Shown here one piece after another: positions 9,085-18,461 of a stretch of DNA of 64,000 nucleotides. A program made the translations under genes and the position numbers. This stretch comes from Burkholderiales bacterium (GTDB lineage Bacteria; Pseudomonadota; Gammaproteobacteria; Burkholderiales; Burkholderiaceae_C). A model generated the notes under the pieces. That model did not search any database. It saw nothing but the letters and a program-made list of their open reading frames with translations, and had not been told where the DNA came from. Positions within the stretch are counted from its first letter, which is position 1; each line of letters opens with the position of its first letter. The stretch is from the NCBI GenBank assembly GCA_017302655.1, contig JAFLDE010000001.1, positions 62,001 through 126,000 on the forward strand. The letters run 5' to 3'.

Positions 9085-9206
9085 TCCCCTGCCGGAGACC
9101 CGCAACCCGTGAGCGCATGCCATTCCCAAGTCGTCTTGGACGCCTTGGGCATGACATGGCAAACGGCCTGCTGAGCCCGGTGAATCCATCTCGCCAGGAG
9201 CAACGC

Positions 9207-11330
9207 ATGAGCATGTTCAACAAAGTCACGAAGACCTTCACCTGGGGCAAGCACACCGTCACCATGGAGACCGGCGAGATCGCGCGTCAGTCCACCGGTG
9301 CCGTGCTCGTCAACATCGACGACACCGTGGTGCTGGCCACCGTGGTCGCCAAGACCGAGGCCAAGCCCGGTCAGGACTTCTTCCCGCTGACCGTCGACTA
9401 CACCGAGAAGTCGTACGCCGCCGGCAAGATCCCCGGCAGCTTCTTCAAGCGCGAAGGCCGCCCGAGCGAGGCCGAGATCCTCACCTGTCGCCTGATCGAC
9501 CGCCCGATCCGCCCGCTGTTCCCCGAAGGCTTCTACAACGAGGTCCAGGTCATCGTCCACGTCGTCAGCCTGAACCCCGAGGTGCAGGCCGACATCGCCG
9601 CGATGATCGCGACGAGCGCCGCGCTGGCAGTCTCCGGCATCCCGTTCAACGGCCCGATCGGCGCCGCCCGCGTCGGCTACATCAACGGCGAGTACGTGCT
9701 GAACCCGGGTCAGACCGAGCTGAGCAGCAGCAAGCTGGACCTGGTCGTCGCCGGCACCGAAGCCGCCGTGCTGATGGTCGAGTCGGAAGCGCAGCAGCTG
9801 AGCGAGGAAGTCATGCTCGGCGCCGTGGTCTTCGGCCACGAAGCCGGCAAGGTGGCGATCAACGCCATCCACGAGCTGGTGCGTGACGCCGGCAAGCCGG
9901 TCTGGAACTGGACCCCCCCGGCAATGAACGAGCCGCTGATCGCCAAGGTCAGCGAGCTGGCCGAGCCGCTGCTGCGCGCCGCCTACCAGATCCGCAGCAA
10001 GCAGGCGCGTACCGAGGCCTGCCGCGCCGCCTACGCCAGCGTCAAGGACCAGCTGAAGGCCGCCGAGGTCGCGTTCGACGGCGTCGAGGTCGACAACCTG
10101 CTGTTCGAGATCGAAGCGCGCATCGTGCGCAGCCAGATCCTGGCCGGCGAGCCGCGCATCGACGGCCGCGACACCCGCACCGTGCGTGCCATCGAGATCC
10201 GCAACTCGGTGCTGCCGCGCGCCCACGGTTCCTCGCTGTTCACCCGTGGCGAGACGCAAGCCCTGGTCGCCGCGACCCTGGGCACCGACCGCGACGCGCA
10301 GCGCATCGACGCGCTGGCCGGCGAGTTCGAAGACCGCTTCATGCTGCACTACAACATGCCCCCCTTCGCCACCGGCGAGGCGGGCCGCTTCGGTTCGCCC
10401 AAGCGCCGCGAGATCGGCCATGGCCGCCTCGCCAAGCGCGCGCTGGCCGCCGTGCTGCCGAGCAAGGAGGAGTTCCCCTACACCCTGCGCGTAGTCTCGG
10501 AAATCACCGAGTCCAACGGCTCCTCGTCGATGGCCTCGGTCTGCGGCGGCTGCCTGTCGCTGATGGACGCCGGCGTTCCGCTGAAGGCGCATGTGGCCGG
10601 TATCGCCATGGGCCTGATCAAGGACGGCAACCGCTTCGCCGTGCTGACCGACATCCTGGGTGACGAGGACCACCTCGGCGACATGGACTTCAAGGTGGCC
10701 GGCAGCTCCAGCGGCATCACCGCGCTGCAGATGGACATCAAGATCCAGGGCATCACCAAGGAAATCATGCAGGTCGCGCTGGCCCAGGCCAAGGAAGCCC
10801 GTCTGCACATCCTGGACAAGATGGTCGAGGCCTGCGGTACCGCCCGCGAGGAAGTCTCGAGCTTCGCGCCGCGCCTGTACACGATGAAGATCAACCCGGA
10901 GAAGATCCGTGACGTGATCGGCAAGGGCGGCGCCACCATCCGCGCGCTGACCGAGGAAACCGGCACGACCATCGACATCAGCGACGACGGCACCATCACC
11001 ATCGCCTCGACCGATGCCGAGAAGGCCGCCTACGCGAAGAAGCGCATCGAGGACATCACTGCCGAGGCGGTGGTCGGTCAGACCTACGAAGGCCCGGTCG
11101 TGAAGATCCTCGACTTCGGCGCCCTCGTTCAGATCCTGCCGAACAAGGACGGCCTGGTGCACATCAGCGAGATCGCCCACCGCCGCATCGACAAAGTGAC
11201 CGATGTGCTCAAGGAAGGCGAAGTCGTCAAAGTCAAGGTGCTCGACACCGACGAGAAGGGGCGCGTCAAGCTGTCCATCAAGGCGCTGCTGGAGCGTCCG
11301 GCCCCGGCACCTGCGCCCACCCAGGAGTAA
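9207..11330 (+). CDS. pnp: Polyribonucleotide nucleotidyltransferase (PNPase)
   Basis: A 707-residue phosphorolytic 3'-to-5' exoribonuclease, a trimer and degradosome-type RNA decay enzyme. Two RNase PH domains (about residues 1-230 and 310-540) flank an all-helical linker, followed by a KH domain ([19 protein letters not shown], near residue 565) and a C-terminal S1 domain ([20 protein letters not shown]). The start ATG at 9207 follows AGGAG by 6 bases and gives [20 protein letters not shown]; the open frame upstream is intergenic. Codon use is strongly biased to C/G-ending codons, as in highly expressed genes. It ends in an Ala/Pro-rich tail. Confidence 0.98.
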   Translation: MSMFNKVTKTFTWGKHTVTMETGEIARQSTGAVLVNIDDTVVLATVVAKTEAKPGQDFFPLTVDYTEKSYAAGKIPGSFFKREGRPSEAEILTCRLIDRPIRPLFPEGFYNEVQVIVHVVSLNPEVQADIAAMIATSAALAVSGIPFNGPIGAARVGYINGEYVLNPGQTELSSSKLDLVVAGTEAAVLMVESEAQQLSEEVMLGAVVFGHEAGKVAINAIHELVRDAGKPVWNWTPPAMNEPLIAKVSELAEPLLRAAYQIRSKQARTEACRAAYASVKDQLKAAEVAFDGVEVDNLLFEIEARIVRSQILAGEPRIDGRDTRTVRAIEIRNSVLPRAHGSSLFTRGETQALVAATLGTDRDAQRIDALAGEFEDRFMLHYNMPPFATGEAGRFGSPKRREIGHGRLAKRALAAVLPSKEEFPYTLRVVSEITESNGSSSMASVCGGCLSLMDAGVPLKAHVAGIAMGLIKDGNRFAVLTDILGDEDHLGDMDFKVAGSSSGITALQMDIKIQGITKEIMQVALAQAKEARLHILDKMVEACGTAREEVSSFAPRLYTMKINPEKIRDVIGKGGATIRALTEETGTTIDISDDGTITIASTDAEKAAYAKKRIEDITAEAVVGQTYEGPVVKILDFGALVQILPNKDGLVHISEIAHRRIDKVTDVLKEGEVVKVKVLDTDEKGRVKLSIKALLERPAPAPAPTQE

Positions 11331-11337
11331 ACCGTCC

Positions 11338-12333
11338 GTGAGGGCCATCGCCATCACCCGCCCCGGTGGTCCGGAGGTGCTCGAACTGGTCGAGTGCCCT
11401 CTGCCGACTGCTGGTGCGGGTGAGTGCCTGATCCGCGTGCGCGCTTCGGGTATCAATCGCCCGGACGTGCTGCAGCGCAAGGGGCTCTACCCCCCGCCGC
11501 CGGGCGTCAGCGAGTTGCCGGGTTTGGAAGTGGCGGGCGTTATCGAATCGGGTGATGAGCAGGCCTTGGCGACAGCCGGTCTCAGAATCGGCGACCTCGT
11601 GTGTGCACTTCTCGCCGGTGGGGGCTACGCGGAGCACGCCGTCGCACCCGTTGGTCAGTGCCTGCCGGTTCCGGCGGGCTGGTCGATGACTGAGGCGGCA
11701 TCTTTGCCGGAAACCTACTACACCGTTTGGTCGAACCTGTTTGATCAGGCGCGCATGCAGGCGGGGCAGACCTTGCTGGTGCATGGCGGATCCAGCGGCA
11801 TCGGCATCGCCGCCATTCAGCTCGCCAAGGCCTTTGGTATTCAAACGTGGGTGACGGTCGGTAGTGCAGGTAAGGCGGAGGCCTGCCTGCGGTTGGGCGC
11901 CGCTGGAGCCTTCAACTATCGTGAGCAGGACTTCGTCAGTGCCGGCCTGGAGGCGACGAACGGACGCGGCTTCGACTGCATCCTCGACATGGTTGCCGGG
12001 CCCTACATCGGGCGCGATCAGCGGGTGCTTGCCGAAGGGGGCCGTGTGCTGGTGATTTCGCTGCTTGGCGGCACGGCGGCGGATCTGGATGCCGGCTTGT
12101 TGCTGAGGCGCAGTCAGACCATCAGCGGCAGCCGCTTGCGCGGCCGACCCTTGCAAGAGAAAGCGGCCATCGCACAGCAATTGCGCGAGCGTGTTTGGCC
12201 GCTGCTGGAGAGCCGAAGTATTCGCCCAGTGCTGCACGCCACGTACCGTCCCCAGCAGGCTGCTCAGGCCCATCACGACCTGGAAGGTAGCCAGCATGTC
12301 GGCAAGCTGGTGATCGACTGGCAAGGAGACTGA
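11338..12333 (+). CDS. NAD(P)H:quinone oxidoreductase-like MDR protein (PIG3 type)
   Basis: A 331-residue zinc-free medium-chain dehydrogenase/reductase of the quinone oxidoreductase branch, reducing quinones or enones with NADPH. The start is GTG at 11338 with AGGAG about 10 bases upstream, in the end of pnp. The N-terminal GroES-like domain includes [20 protein letters not shown], typical of the PIG3 subgroup. The Rossmann motif [20 protein letters not shown] sits near residues 147-166. No Zn-ligand cluster is seen. It lies 1 base before the tpiA start. The substrate is unknown. Confidence 0.88.
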   Translation: MRAIAITRPGGPEVLELVECPLPTAGAGECLIRVRASGINRPDVLQRKGLYPPPPGVSELPGLEVAGVIESGDEQALATAGLRIGDLVCALLAGGGYAEHAVAPVGQCLPVPAGWSMTEAASLPETYYTVWSNLFDQARMQAGQTLLVHGGSSGIGIAAIQLAKAFGIQTWVTVGSAGKAEACLRLGAAGAFNYREQDFVSAGLEATNGRGFDCILDMVAGPYIGRDQRVLAEGGRVLVISLLGGTAADLDAGLLLRRSQTISGSRLRGRPLQEKAAIAQQLRERVWPLLESRSIRPVLHATYRPQQAAQAHHDLEGSQHVGKLVIDWQGD

Positions 12334-12334
12334 G

Positions 12335-13075
12335 ATGCAACGCAAGAAACTCGTCGTTGGCAACTGGAAGATGAATGGCAGCAAGGCACTCGTGCAGAGC
12401 CTTGTGCAGGAATTGCTGGCGCTAGGGCCTTGGCCATCCGACATCGCCATCTGCCCTCCGGCCATCTATCTGGGGCAGTGCGAGCAGATGCTGGCGCAGT
12501 CCGACTTGGCTTGGGGTGCGCAGGATGTCTCCGCGCGCGAAGGCTCTGGCGCCTTCACGGGCGAACTGTCGGCCAACATGCTGAAGGAATTTGGTTGCCG
12601 CTATGTCATCGTGGGTCATAGCGAGCGTCGCAGCTATCACGGAGAGAGCGATCAGCTGGTGGCTGCCAAGGCCTTGGTGGCATTGGCTCAAGGTTTGGTG
12701 CCGATCGTGTGCGTAGGCGAGACGCGCGCTGAGCGGGAGGCCGGTCAAACGCAAGCGGTGGTTGAGCGCCAGCTCGGGGCCGTCATCGATGCGCTGGGTC
12801 AACGCATCAGCGAAGTGGTTGTGGCCTACGAGCCCGTGTGGGCCATCGGCACCGGCTTGACTGCGAGCCCTGAAGAAGCACAAGCCGTGCATGCCAAGCT
12901 GCGCTCGCAACTGCAGGCTGCTTCGGTGGCGGCCGGCCAAGTCCGAATCCTCTATGGCGGCAGTGTGAAGGCCGAGAACGCGACTGAGTTGTTCGCTCAA
13001 GCCGATATTGATGGCGGTCTGATCGGCGGGGCCGCGTTGAAGGCCAAGGATTTCGACGCCATTTGCCGCGCTTGA
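12335..13075 (+). CDS. tpiA: Triosephosphate isomerase
   Basis: A 246-residue TIM-barrel enzyme interconverting dihydroxyacetone phosphate and glyceraldehyde 3-phosphate. Catalytic residues are visible as Lys12 in GNWKMNG, the His of [10 protein letters not shown] (about residue 94), and the Glu of [15 protein letters not shown] (about residue 168) with the adjoining flexible loop 6. The phosphate-binding YGGSVK motif is near residue 208. The start is directly after the upstream stop with GGAG 6 bases before it. It is followed by secG as in most proteobacteria. Confidence 0.98.
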   Translation: MQRKKLVVGNWKMNGSKALVQSLVQELLALGPWPSDIAICPPAIYLGQCEQMLAQSDLAWGAQDVSAREGSGAFTGELSANMLKEFGCRYVIVGHSERRSYHGESDQLVAAKALVALAQGLVPIVCVGETRAEREAGQTQAVVERQLGAVIDALGQRISEVVVAYEPVWAIGTGLTASPEEAQAVHAKLRSQLQAASVAAGQVRILYGGSVKAENATELFAQADIDGGLIGGAALKAKDFDAICRA

Positions 13076-13115
13076 AACCTGTATCCGAATTTGATTTGAA
13101 TCTGGAGATCCAAGA

Positions 13116-13505
13116 ATGCAGTTCCTGATCAACCTTGTGCATGCGGCCCAGCTGGTGTGTGCTGTTGCCATCATCCTTCTCGTGCTGATTCAGCACGGCA
13201 AGGGCGCGGACATGGGAGCATCCTTTGGCTCCGGCGCTTCGGGCACCTTGTTTGGTGCCACTGGCAGTGCCAACGCCCTGTCGCGTGCAACGGCCATTGC
13301 CGCGGCCTTGTTCTTCGTGTGCACGCTTGCTCTGGCTTACTTCAGCAACATGCGTCCGAGCGGTTCGGGTGCAGGCGAGGGCCTGCTGTCCGGCAGTGCG
13401 CCCGCAGCGTCTGCGCCTGCTTCGGTGCCGGCCACTGGGGCCGCGGCGATACCGGGTGCAATTCAAGCGCCTGTGCCTTCCACAAACGCTGCATCGCAGC
13501 CCTGA
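13116..13505 (+). CDS. secG: Preprotein translocase subunit SecG
   Basis: A 129-residue membrane protein that assists SecYE in protein export. Two transmembrane segments (about residues 4-24 and 52-72) flank the conserved GKGADMGASFGSGASGTLFG loop. The C-terminus is a long Ala/Pro/Ser-rich tail, common in betaproteobacteria. GGAG lies 8-10 bases before the ATG. It sits 40 bases after tpiA and is the last protein gene before tRNA-Leu. Confidence 0.93.
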   Translation: MQFLINLVHAAQLVCAVAIILLVLIQHGKGADMGASFGSGASGTLFGATGSANALSRATAIAAALFFVCTLALAYFSNMRPSGSGAGEGLLSGSAPAASAPASVPATGAAAIPGAIQAPVPSTNAASQP

Positions 13506-13521
13506 AGGCGGCCGTTTTCCC

Positions 13522-13529
13522 TATAGAAT
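13522..13529 (+). promoter_or_regulatory. Probable -10 box of the tRNA-Leu promoter
   Basis: TATAGAAT occurs 53 bases before the mature tRNA 5' end in the secG-tRNA spacer. No convincing -35 hexamer is found 16-18 bases upstream. A transcript starting near 13535 would give a short 5' leader for RNase P. The call rests on the -10 match and position only. Confidence 0.4.
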
Positions 13530-13581
13530 CTTGGTCTGTTTTGCGGCGCCTTCCTCATGGCGCGCAGGACCCAATCAACAA

Positions 13582-13666
13582 GCGCTCGTGGTGAAATTGG
13601 TAGACACGCTATCTTGAGGGGGTAGTGGCGAAAGCTGTGCGAGTTCGAGTCTCGCCGAGCGCACCA
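13582..13666 (+). tRNA. tRNA-Leu (anticodon GAG)
   Basis: Class II tRNA of 85 nt with an encoded CCA. The acceptor GCGCTCG pairs with CGAGCGC. The anticodon stem CTATC/GGTAG (one T-G pair) encloses the loop TTGAGGG, giving anticodon GAG. A long variable arm (TGGCGAAAGCTGT region) and the T arm GCGAG-TTCGAGT-CTCGC are present. It reads CUC and CUU codons. It lies between secG and nuoA, the usual place in Burkholderiales. Confidence 0.95.
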
Positions 13667-13702
13667 AAAATTCAGTCGGAACCTCTGGTTCCAGCCTCGT
13701 CA

Positions 13703-13748
13703 AACGGGCGCAGTAGCACCGCGGGAAACCGCAGCGATGGCGCCCGTT
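13703..13748 (+). terminator. Stem-loop between tRNA-Leu and nuoA
   Basis: A 9-bp perfect stem, AACGGGCGC (13703-13711) with GCGCCCGTT (13740-13748), encloses a 28-base region with a smaller internal stem (CCGCGG/CCGC). It is followed by GTCGTTT. A shorter hairpin GGAACC-TCT-GGTTCC is at 13678-13692. It could end the tpiA-secG-tRNA transcript, since a separate nuo promoter would be expected downstream. The U-tract is weak. Confidence 0.45.
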
Positions 13749-13849
13749 GTCGTTTCCGCTTGGCGCTTGACTTCAAGCAAGTGAGGCTCAGCGGCAACGG
13801 AAGTCACAGCGCATAAGATGCCGTCCGTTTTGCACCTGCACGCCAGACC

Positions 13850-14209
13850 ATGAATTTGGAACAGTACCTTCCCGTTGTTCTCTTCATCCTGGTCGGGATT
13901 GCCGTCGGCGTGATCCCCCAGCTACTGGGTGCACTGCTCGGGCCGCACAAGCCCGATGCTGCGAAGAACTCACCCTATGAGTGCGGTTTCGAGGCCTTTG
14001 AGGATGCGCGCGTCAAGTTCGACGTCCGCTATTACCTGGTCGCCATCCTCTTCATTCTGTTCGACCTGGAAATCGCCTTTCTGTTCCCATGGGCGGTGTC
14101 CTTGGCAGAAATCGGGCCGACCGGCTTCTGGGCCATGATGGTTTTCCTTGGCATCCTCGTCGTGGGCTTTGCCTACGAGTGGAAAAAGGGCGCCTTGGAC
14201 TGGGAATGA
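13850..14209 (+). CDS. nuoA: NADH-quinone oxidoreductase subunit A
   Basis: A 119-residue membrane-arm subunit of complex I with three transmembrane helices. The conserved loop [20 protein letters not shown] between helices 1 and 2 is present, with the quinone-pocket cysteine. It is the first gene of a 14-gene nuo operon. No clear promoter was found in the 100 bases upstream: TTGACT at 13767 has no -10 partner at proper spacing. nuoB starts 15 bases after its stop. Confidence 0.97.
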   Translation: MNLEQYLPVVLFILVGIAVGVIPQLLGALLGPHKPDAAKNSPYECGFEAFEDARVKFDVRYYLVAILFILFDLEIAFLFPWAVSLAEIGPTGFWAMMVFLGILVVGFAYEWKKGALDWE

Positions 14210-14224
14210 GCTTGGGAGAGATGC

Positions 14225-14701
14225 ATGGGCATTGAAGGCGTTCTCAAAGAGGGGTTCGTCACCACCTCGCTGGATACATTGATCAATTGGTCGAAGACAG
14301 GCTCCCTATGGCCGATGACCTTCGGTTTGGCGTGCTGCGCGGTGGAAATGATGCACGCGGGTGCGGCGCGCTACGACATCGACCGCTTCGGCATGCTGTT
14401 CCGCCCGAGCCCCAGGCAGTCCGACCTCATGATCGTTGCGGGTACGCTGTGCAACAAGATGGCGCCGGCCCTGCGCAAGGTCTACGACCAGATGGCCGAG
14501 CCGCGCTGGGTGCTGTCGATGGGCAGTTGCGCCAACGGTGGCGGCTACTACCACTACAGCTACTCGGTGGTTCGGGGCTGCGACCGCATCGTGCCGGTTG
14601 ACGTTTACGTGCCTGGCTGTCCGCCGACTGCCGAGGCCCTCCTGTACGGCATCCTGCAACTGCAGGCCAAGATCCGTCGCGAAAACACGATCGCTCGCTG
14701 A
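14225..14701 (+). CDS. nuoB: NADH-quinone oxidoreductase subunit B
   Basis: A 158-residue peripheral-arm subunit carrying cluster N2, the last Fe-S centre before quinone. The N2 ligands are the adjacent Cys37-Cys38 ([12 protein letters not shown]), Cys102 (MGSCANGG) and Cys132 ([13 protein letters not shown]). Separate nuoB and nuoC genes are present, with nuoC 6 bases downstream. No anomalies. Confidence 0.98.
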   Translation: MGIEGVLKEGFVTTSLDTLINWSKTGSLWPMTFGLACCAVEMMHAGAARYDIDRFGMLFRPSPRQSDLMIVAGTLCNKMAPALRKVYDQMAEPRWVLSMGSCANGGGYYHYSYSVVRGCDRIVPVDVYVPGCPPTAEALLYGILQLQAKIRRENTIAR

Positions 14702-14707
14702 GTTCCG

Positions 14708-15307
14708 ATGACCGCCCATCTCGACAAGCTTCAAGCTGCGCTGCAGGCCGTGCTTGGTGACCGCATCAAGCAACTGACCCGGCGCCTCGACGAAATCACC
14801 ATCGAAGTCCCGTCTGCTCACTATGCGGATGTCGCCAAGCTGCTTCGAGACCACTCTGAATTGCGTTTCGAGCAGTTGATCGACCTCTGCGGCCTCGACT
14901 ATTCCAGCTATGGGGACGGCTCACATGATGGCGCCCGCTTCGCGGTGGTGTCTCATTTGCTGTCAGTGACCCACAACTGGCGCCTGCGTGTGCGTTGTTT
15001 CGCCGAAGACGACGACTTCCCCTGCGTGGCGTCGGTGACGCCCTTGTGGACCAGTGCCAATTGGTTCGAGCGCGAGGCCTTCGATCTGTACGGCATCCTC
15101 TTCGAAGGACACAACGACCTGCGTCGCATCCTGACCGACTACGGCTTCATCGGTCACCCGATGCGCAAGGATTTCCCTGTGTCCGGCCATGTCGAGATGC
15201 GTTACGACGCGGAGCAACGGCGCGTGGTCTACCAGCCTGTGACCATTGAACCGCGTGAAATCACGCCCCGCGTCATCCGCGAGGACCATTACGGCGGCGT
15301 GCAATGA
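14708..15307 (+). CDS. nuoC: NADH-quinone oxidoreductase subunit C
   Basis: A 199-residue peripheral-arm subunit (30 kDa type) that helps form the quinone-binding module with NuoB and NuoD. The C-terminal signature [20 protein letters not shown] followed by [19 protein letters not shown] is intact. Unlike E. coli, where nuoC and nuoD are fused, they are separate genes here, divided by 84 bases of an interspersed repeat. Confidence 0.97.
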   Translation: MTAHLDKLQAALQAVLGDRIKQLTRRLDEITIEVPSAHYADVAKLLRDHSELRFEQLIDLCGLDYSSYGDGSHDGARFAVVSHLLSVTHNWRLRVRCFAEDDDFPCVASVTPLWTSANWFEREAFDLYGILFEGHNDLRRILTDYGFIGHPMRKDFPVSGHVEMRYDAEQRRVVYQPVTIEPREITPRVIREDHYGGVQ

Positions 15308-15390
15308 GCCCCCAGTCTGCGCAGCTTCGCTGCTCCGCCATTCCCCGAGGGGGCGTGTCCTTCCTTGGGGCGGCCCTGCGGAAGGACACT
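15308..15390 (+). repeat. Interspersed C/G-tract repeat between nuoC and nuoD
   Basis: The whole nuoC-nuoD spacer consists of three nested inverted repeats: GCCCCC (15308-15313) with GGGGGC (15349-15354), enclosing GCAGC-TTC-GCTGC (15321-15333), then GTGTCCTTCC (15355-15364) with GGAAGGACAC (15380-15389). The segment CCTTGGGGCGGCCCTGCGG is typical of a repeat common in intergenic regions of Comamonadaceae and relatives, recalled from general knowledge. It lies inside an operon, so it would be transcribed and could fold strongly. The last bases, GGAAGGA, could serve as the nuoD ribosome-binding site. Confidence 0.75.
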
Positions 15391-15391
15391 G

Positions 15392-16645
15392 ATGTCTGAA
15401 ATCAAGAACTACACGCTGAACTTCGGTCCACAGCATCCGGCTGCGCACGGTGTGCTGCGCCTCGTGCTGGAGTTGGATGGTGAGGTCATCCAACGGGCTG
15501 ACCCGCACATCGGCCTGCTGCATCGAGCGACCGAAAAACTGGCCGAACAGAAGACCTACATCCAGTCACTGCCGTACATGGATCGGCTGGACTACGTCTC
15601 GATGATGTGCAACGAGCACGCCTACTGTCTGGCCATCGAGAAGATGCTGGGTGTGGAGGTGCCGGTTCGCGCGCAATACATCCGCGTCATGTTCAGCGAG
15701 CTGACCCGGTTGTTGAACCACCTGCTCTGGCTGGGCTGTCACGGTCTGGACTGCGGTGCGATGAACATTCTCATCTACTGCTTCCGTGAGCGTGAAGACA
15801 TCTTCGACATGTACGAGGCCGTCAGCGGTGCGCGCATGCACGCCGCCTATTTCCGTCCGGGTGGCGTCTACCGCGACCTGCCGGACACCATGCCGCAGTA
15901 CCAGGCGAGCAAGATTCGCAACGCCAAGGCCATCGCCAAGCTGAACGAGAACCGCAGCGGATCGTTGCTGGATTTCATTGACGACTTTTGCCGGCGTTTC
16001 CCCGCTTGCATGGACGACTACGAGACCCTGCTGACCGACAACCGCATCTGGAAGCAGCGCACGGTCGGCATCGGCGTGGTCAGCCCTGAGCGCGCGTTGA
16101 ACTTGGGCTTTACGGGCGCCATGCTGCGTGGCTCCGGCATCGCCTGGGACCTGCGCAAGACACAGCCCTATGACGTCTACGACCGCCTGGACTTCGACAT
16201 CCCGGTAGGCGTGAACGGTGACACCTACGACCGCTACCTGGTTCGCATCGAAGAGATGCGCCAGTCCAATCGCATCATTAAGCAGTGCGTGGATTGGCTG
16301 CGTGCCAATCCGGGGCCGGTCATCACCGACAACCACAAGATTGCACCGCCGCCGCGCGAAGGCATGAAGAGCAGCATGGAGGAGTTGATCCACCACTTCA
16401 AGCTGTTCTCTGAGGGCTTCCGCGTACCCGCTGGCGAGGCCTATGCGGCCGTCGAGCACCCGAAGGGCGAGTTCGGTATCTACATCGTCAGCGACGGCGC
16501 AAACAAGCCCTACCGCTTGAAGATCCGCGCACCGGGCTTTGCGCACTTGGCTGCCCTCGACGAGATGGGCAAGGGCCACATGATTGCCGACGCGGTGGCC
16601 ATCATCGGGACGATGGATATCGTGTTCGGAGAGATTGACCGATGA
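15392..16645 (+). CDS. nuoD: NADH-quinone oxidoreductase subunit D
   Basis: A 417-residue 49-kDa-type subunit forming the quinone-reduction site with NuoB. It starts [20 protein letters not shown], and this GPQHPAAHG loop holds the quinone-contacting histidine. The start ATG at 15392 is set by that N-terminus; in-frame codons upstream lie in the repeat. The Shine-Dalgarno GGAAGGA is contributed by the repeat's last stem. nuoE overlaps its stop by 4 bases. Confidence 0.98.
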   Translation: MSEIKNYTLNFGPQHPAAHGVLRLVLELDGEVIQRADPHIGLLHRATEKLAEQKTYIQSLPYMDRLDYVSMMCNEHAYCLAIEKMLGVEVPVRAQYIRVMFSELTRLLNHLLWLGCHGLDCGAMNILIYCFREREDIFDMYEAVSGARMHAAYFRPGGVYRDLPDTMPQYQASKIRNAKAIAKLNENRSGSLLDFIDDFCRRFPACMDDYETLLTDNRIWKQRTVGIGVVSPERALNLGFTGAMLRGSGIAWDLRKTQPYDVYDRLDFDIPVGVNGDTYDRYLVRIEEMRQSNRIIKQCVDWLRANPGPVITDNHKIAPPPREGMKSSMEELIHHFKLFSEGFRVPAGEAYAAVEHPKGEFGIYIVSDGANKPYRLKIRAPGFAHLAALDEMGKGHMIADAVAIIGTMDIVFGEIDR

Positions 16646-17130
16646 GCTACCAACTCTCTGACGCCACCCGCGCCCGCTTCGACCGCGAAGTGGCCAAATA
16701 CCCCGCCGAGCAACGCATCTCCGCCGTGATGGCCTGCCTGTCCATCATTCAGCAGGAAGAAGGCCATGTGTCGCGAGACAGCGAGGAGGTGCTGGCCAAG
16801 TACCTCGGCGTGCAGCCCATCGCGGTGCACGAGGTCACGACCTTCTACAACATGTACAACCAGCGGCCGGTCGGCAAGTTCAAGCTGAACGTCTGCACCA
16901 ATTTGCCTTGCCAGCTTCGCGGCGGCCAGCAAGCGCTGGAGCACGTCTGCGACAAGCTCGGCGTGGAAATGGGCGGCACCACCGCCGACGGTCGCTTCAC
17001 CGTGCAGCAAAGCGAGTGTCTGGGTGCCTGCGCGGATGCGCCGGTGCTGCTGGTCAACGATCGCCAGATGTGCAGCTTCATGAGTCACGAGCGACTCGAT
17101 GAACTGCTGGCCGTGCTGAAGGAAGCCTGA
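16642..17130 (+). CDS. nuoE: NADH-quinone oxidoreductase subunit E
   Basis: A 162-residue thioredoxin-fold subunit of the NADH dehydrogenase module carrying [2Fe-2S] cluster N1a. Ligands are the two cysteines of [12 protein letters not shown] and the two of [13 protein letters not shown]. The start overlaps the nuoD stop (ATGA) and the stop overlaps the nuoF start (TGATG), indicating tight coupling. Confidence 0.97.
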   Translation: MSYQLSDATRARFDREVAKYPAEQRISAVMACLSIIQQEEGHVSRDSEEVLAKYLGVQPIAVHEVTTFYNMYNQRPVGKFKLNVCTNLPCQLRGGQQALEHVCDKLGVEMGGTTADGRFTVQQSECLGACADAPVLLVNDRQMCSFMSHERLDELLAVLKEA

Positions 17131-18458
17131 TGGTCGATCTCTCAAAGTTCCAATCGACGGGCCTCGAGACCTGCTTCCACGGCCGTCACATCCAGCCGCA
17201 GATCTACGCCGACCTGAACGGAAGCAACTGGCATCTGAAGGACTACGAAGCGCGAGGTGGTTACGCGGCGCTGCGCAAGATCCTCACTGAAGGCATAAGC
17301 CCCGAGCAGGTCATTGCCGAGGTGAAGACCAGCGCATTGCGCGGTCGTGGTGGCGCGGGTTTCCCGACGGGCTTGAAGTGGAGCTTCATGCCGCGTCAGT
17401 TCCCGGGCGCCAAGTACCTGGTCTGCAATTCCGACGAGGGTGAGCCTGGCACCTGCAAGGATCGCGACATCCTGATGTTCAACCCGCACGCGGTCATCGA
17501 AGGCATGGCCATTGCCGCGTACGCCATGGGCATCTCAGTGGGCTACAACTACATCCACGGCGAGATCTTCGAGGTGTACGAACGCTTCGAGGCCGCGCTG
17601 GAGGAAGCGCGGGCCGCGGGTTATCTGGGCAACCAGATCATGGGCAGCGGCTACAGCTTCCAGCTGCACGCCCACCACGGCTTCGGCGCCTACATCTGCG
17701 GCGAAGAAACCGCGCTGCTGGAGTCGCTGGAAGGCAAGAAGGGGCAGCCGCGTTTCAAGCCGCCGTTTCCTGCCAGCTTCGGCCTGTACGGCAAGCCGAC
17801 CACCATCAACAACACCGAAACCTTCGCTGCGGTGCCCTGGATCATCCGCAACGGGGGGCAGGCCTACCTCGAAGTGGGCAAGCCGAACAACGGCGGGACG
17901 AAGATTTATTCGGTCAGTGGCGATGTCGAGCGACCTGGCAACTACGAGGTGCCCATGGGCACGCCGTTCAGCACCCTGCTGGAACTCGCCGGTGGCGTGC
18001 GCCAGGGGCGCACGCTCAAGGCGGTGATCCCCGGCGGGTCCTCAGCGCCGGTGCTGCCCGCCGACATCATGATGCAGTGCACGATGGACTATGACTCCAT
18101 CGCCAAGGCTGGCTCCATGTTGGGCTCAGGCGCCGTCATCGTCATGGACGACACGCGCTGCATGGTCGAGAGCCTGCTGCGCCTGTCCTACTTCTACATG
18201 CACGAGAGCTGCGGCCAGTGCACGCCTTGCCGCGAGGGCACCGGCTGGATGTGGCGGGTCATCGAGCGCATCCACCACGGCAAGGGCCGAGTTGAGGACA
18301 TCGCGCTCCTGAACAGTGTGGCCGACAACATCCAGGGCCGCACCATCTGTGCGCTGGGCGACGCCGCAGCCATGCCCGTGCGCGCCATGCTGAAGCATTT
18401 CAAGCATGAATTCGTGGCCATGATCGAGGCCGCCGCCAACCAGAAGAAAGCCGCCTAA
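17130..18458 (+). CDS. nuoF: NADH-quinone oxidoreductase subunit F
   Basis: A 442-residue subunit holding the NADH site, FMN and [4Fe-4S] cluster N3. The NADH/FMN glycine-rich loop [16 protein letters not shown] is near residues 70-85, the FMN motif [16 protein letters not shown] follows, and the N3 ligands are in [14 protein letters not shown]. It starts on the last base of nuoE and ends 3 bases before nuoG. Confidence 0.98.
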   Translation: MVDLSKFQSTGLETCFHGRHIQPQIYADLNGSNWHLKDYEARGGYAALRKILTEGISPEQVIAEVKTSALRGRGGAGFPTGLKWSFMPRQFPGAKYLVCNSDEGEPGTCKDRDILMFNPHAVIEGMAIAAYAMGISVGYNYIHGEIFEVYERFEAALEEARAAGYLGNQIMGSGYSFQLHAHHGFGAYICGEETALLESLEGKKGQPRFKPPFPASFGLYGKPTTINNTETFAAVPWIIRNGGQAYLEVGKPNNGGTKIYSVSGDVERPGNYEVPMGTPFSTLLELAGGVRQGRTLKAVIPGGSSAPVLPADIMMQCTMDYDSIAKAGSMLGSGAVIVMDDTRCMVESLLRLSYFYMHESCGQCTPCREGTGWMWRVIERIHHGKGRVEDIALLNSVADNIQGRTICALGDAAAMPVRAMLKHFKHEFVAMIEAAANQKKAA

Positions 18459-18461
18459 GCC

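Noticed and set aside
8997-11480. 827-codon open frame on the minus strand opposite pnp
   Set aside because: It is an antisense shadow caused by strong G/C third-position bias in pnp; the product has no recognisable domain and pnp is certain.
13116-13505. tmRNA or other RNA gene in the secG-nuoA region
   Set aside because: Apart from tRNA-Leu only short hairpins are present; no tRNA-like ends or tag-coding frame was found.
13767-13795. TTGACT as -35 of a nuo promoter
   Set aside because: No -10-like hexamer 16-18 bases downstream; CATAAGAT at 13812 has no -35 at the right distance.
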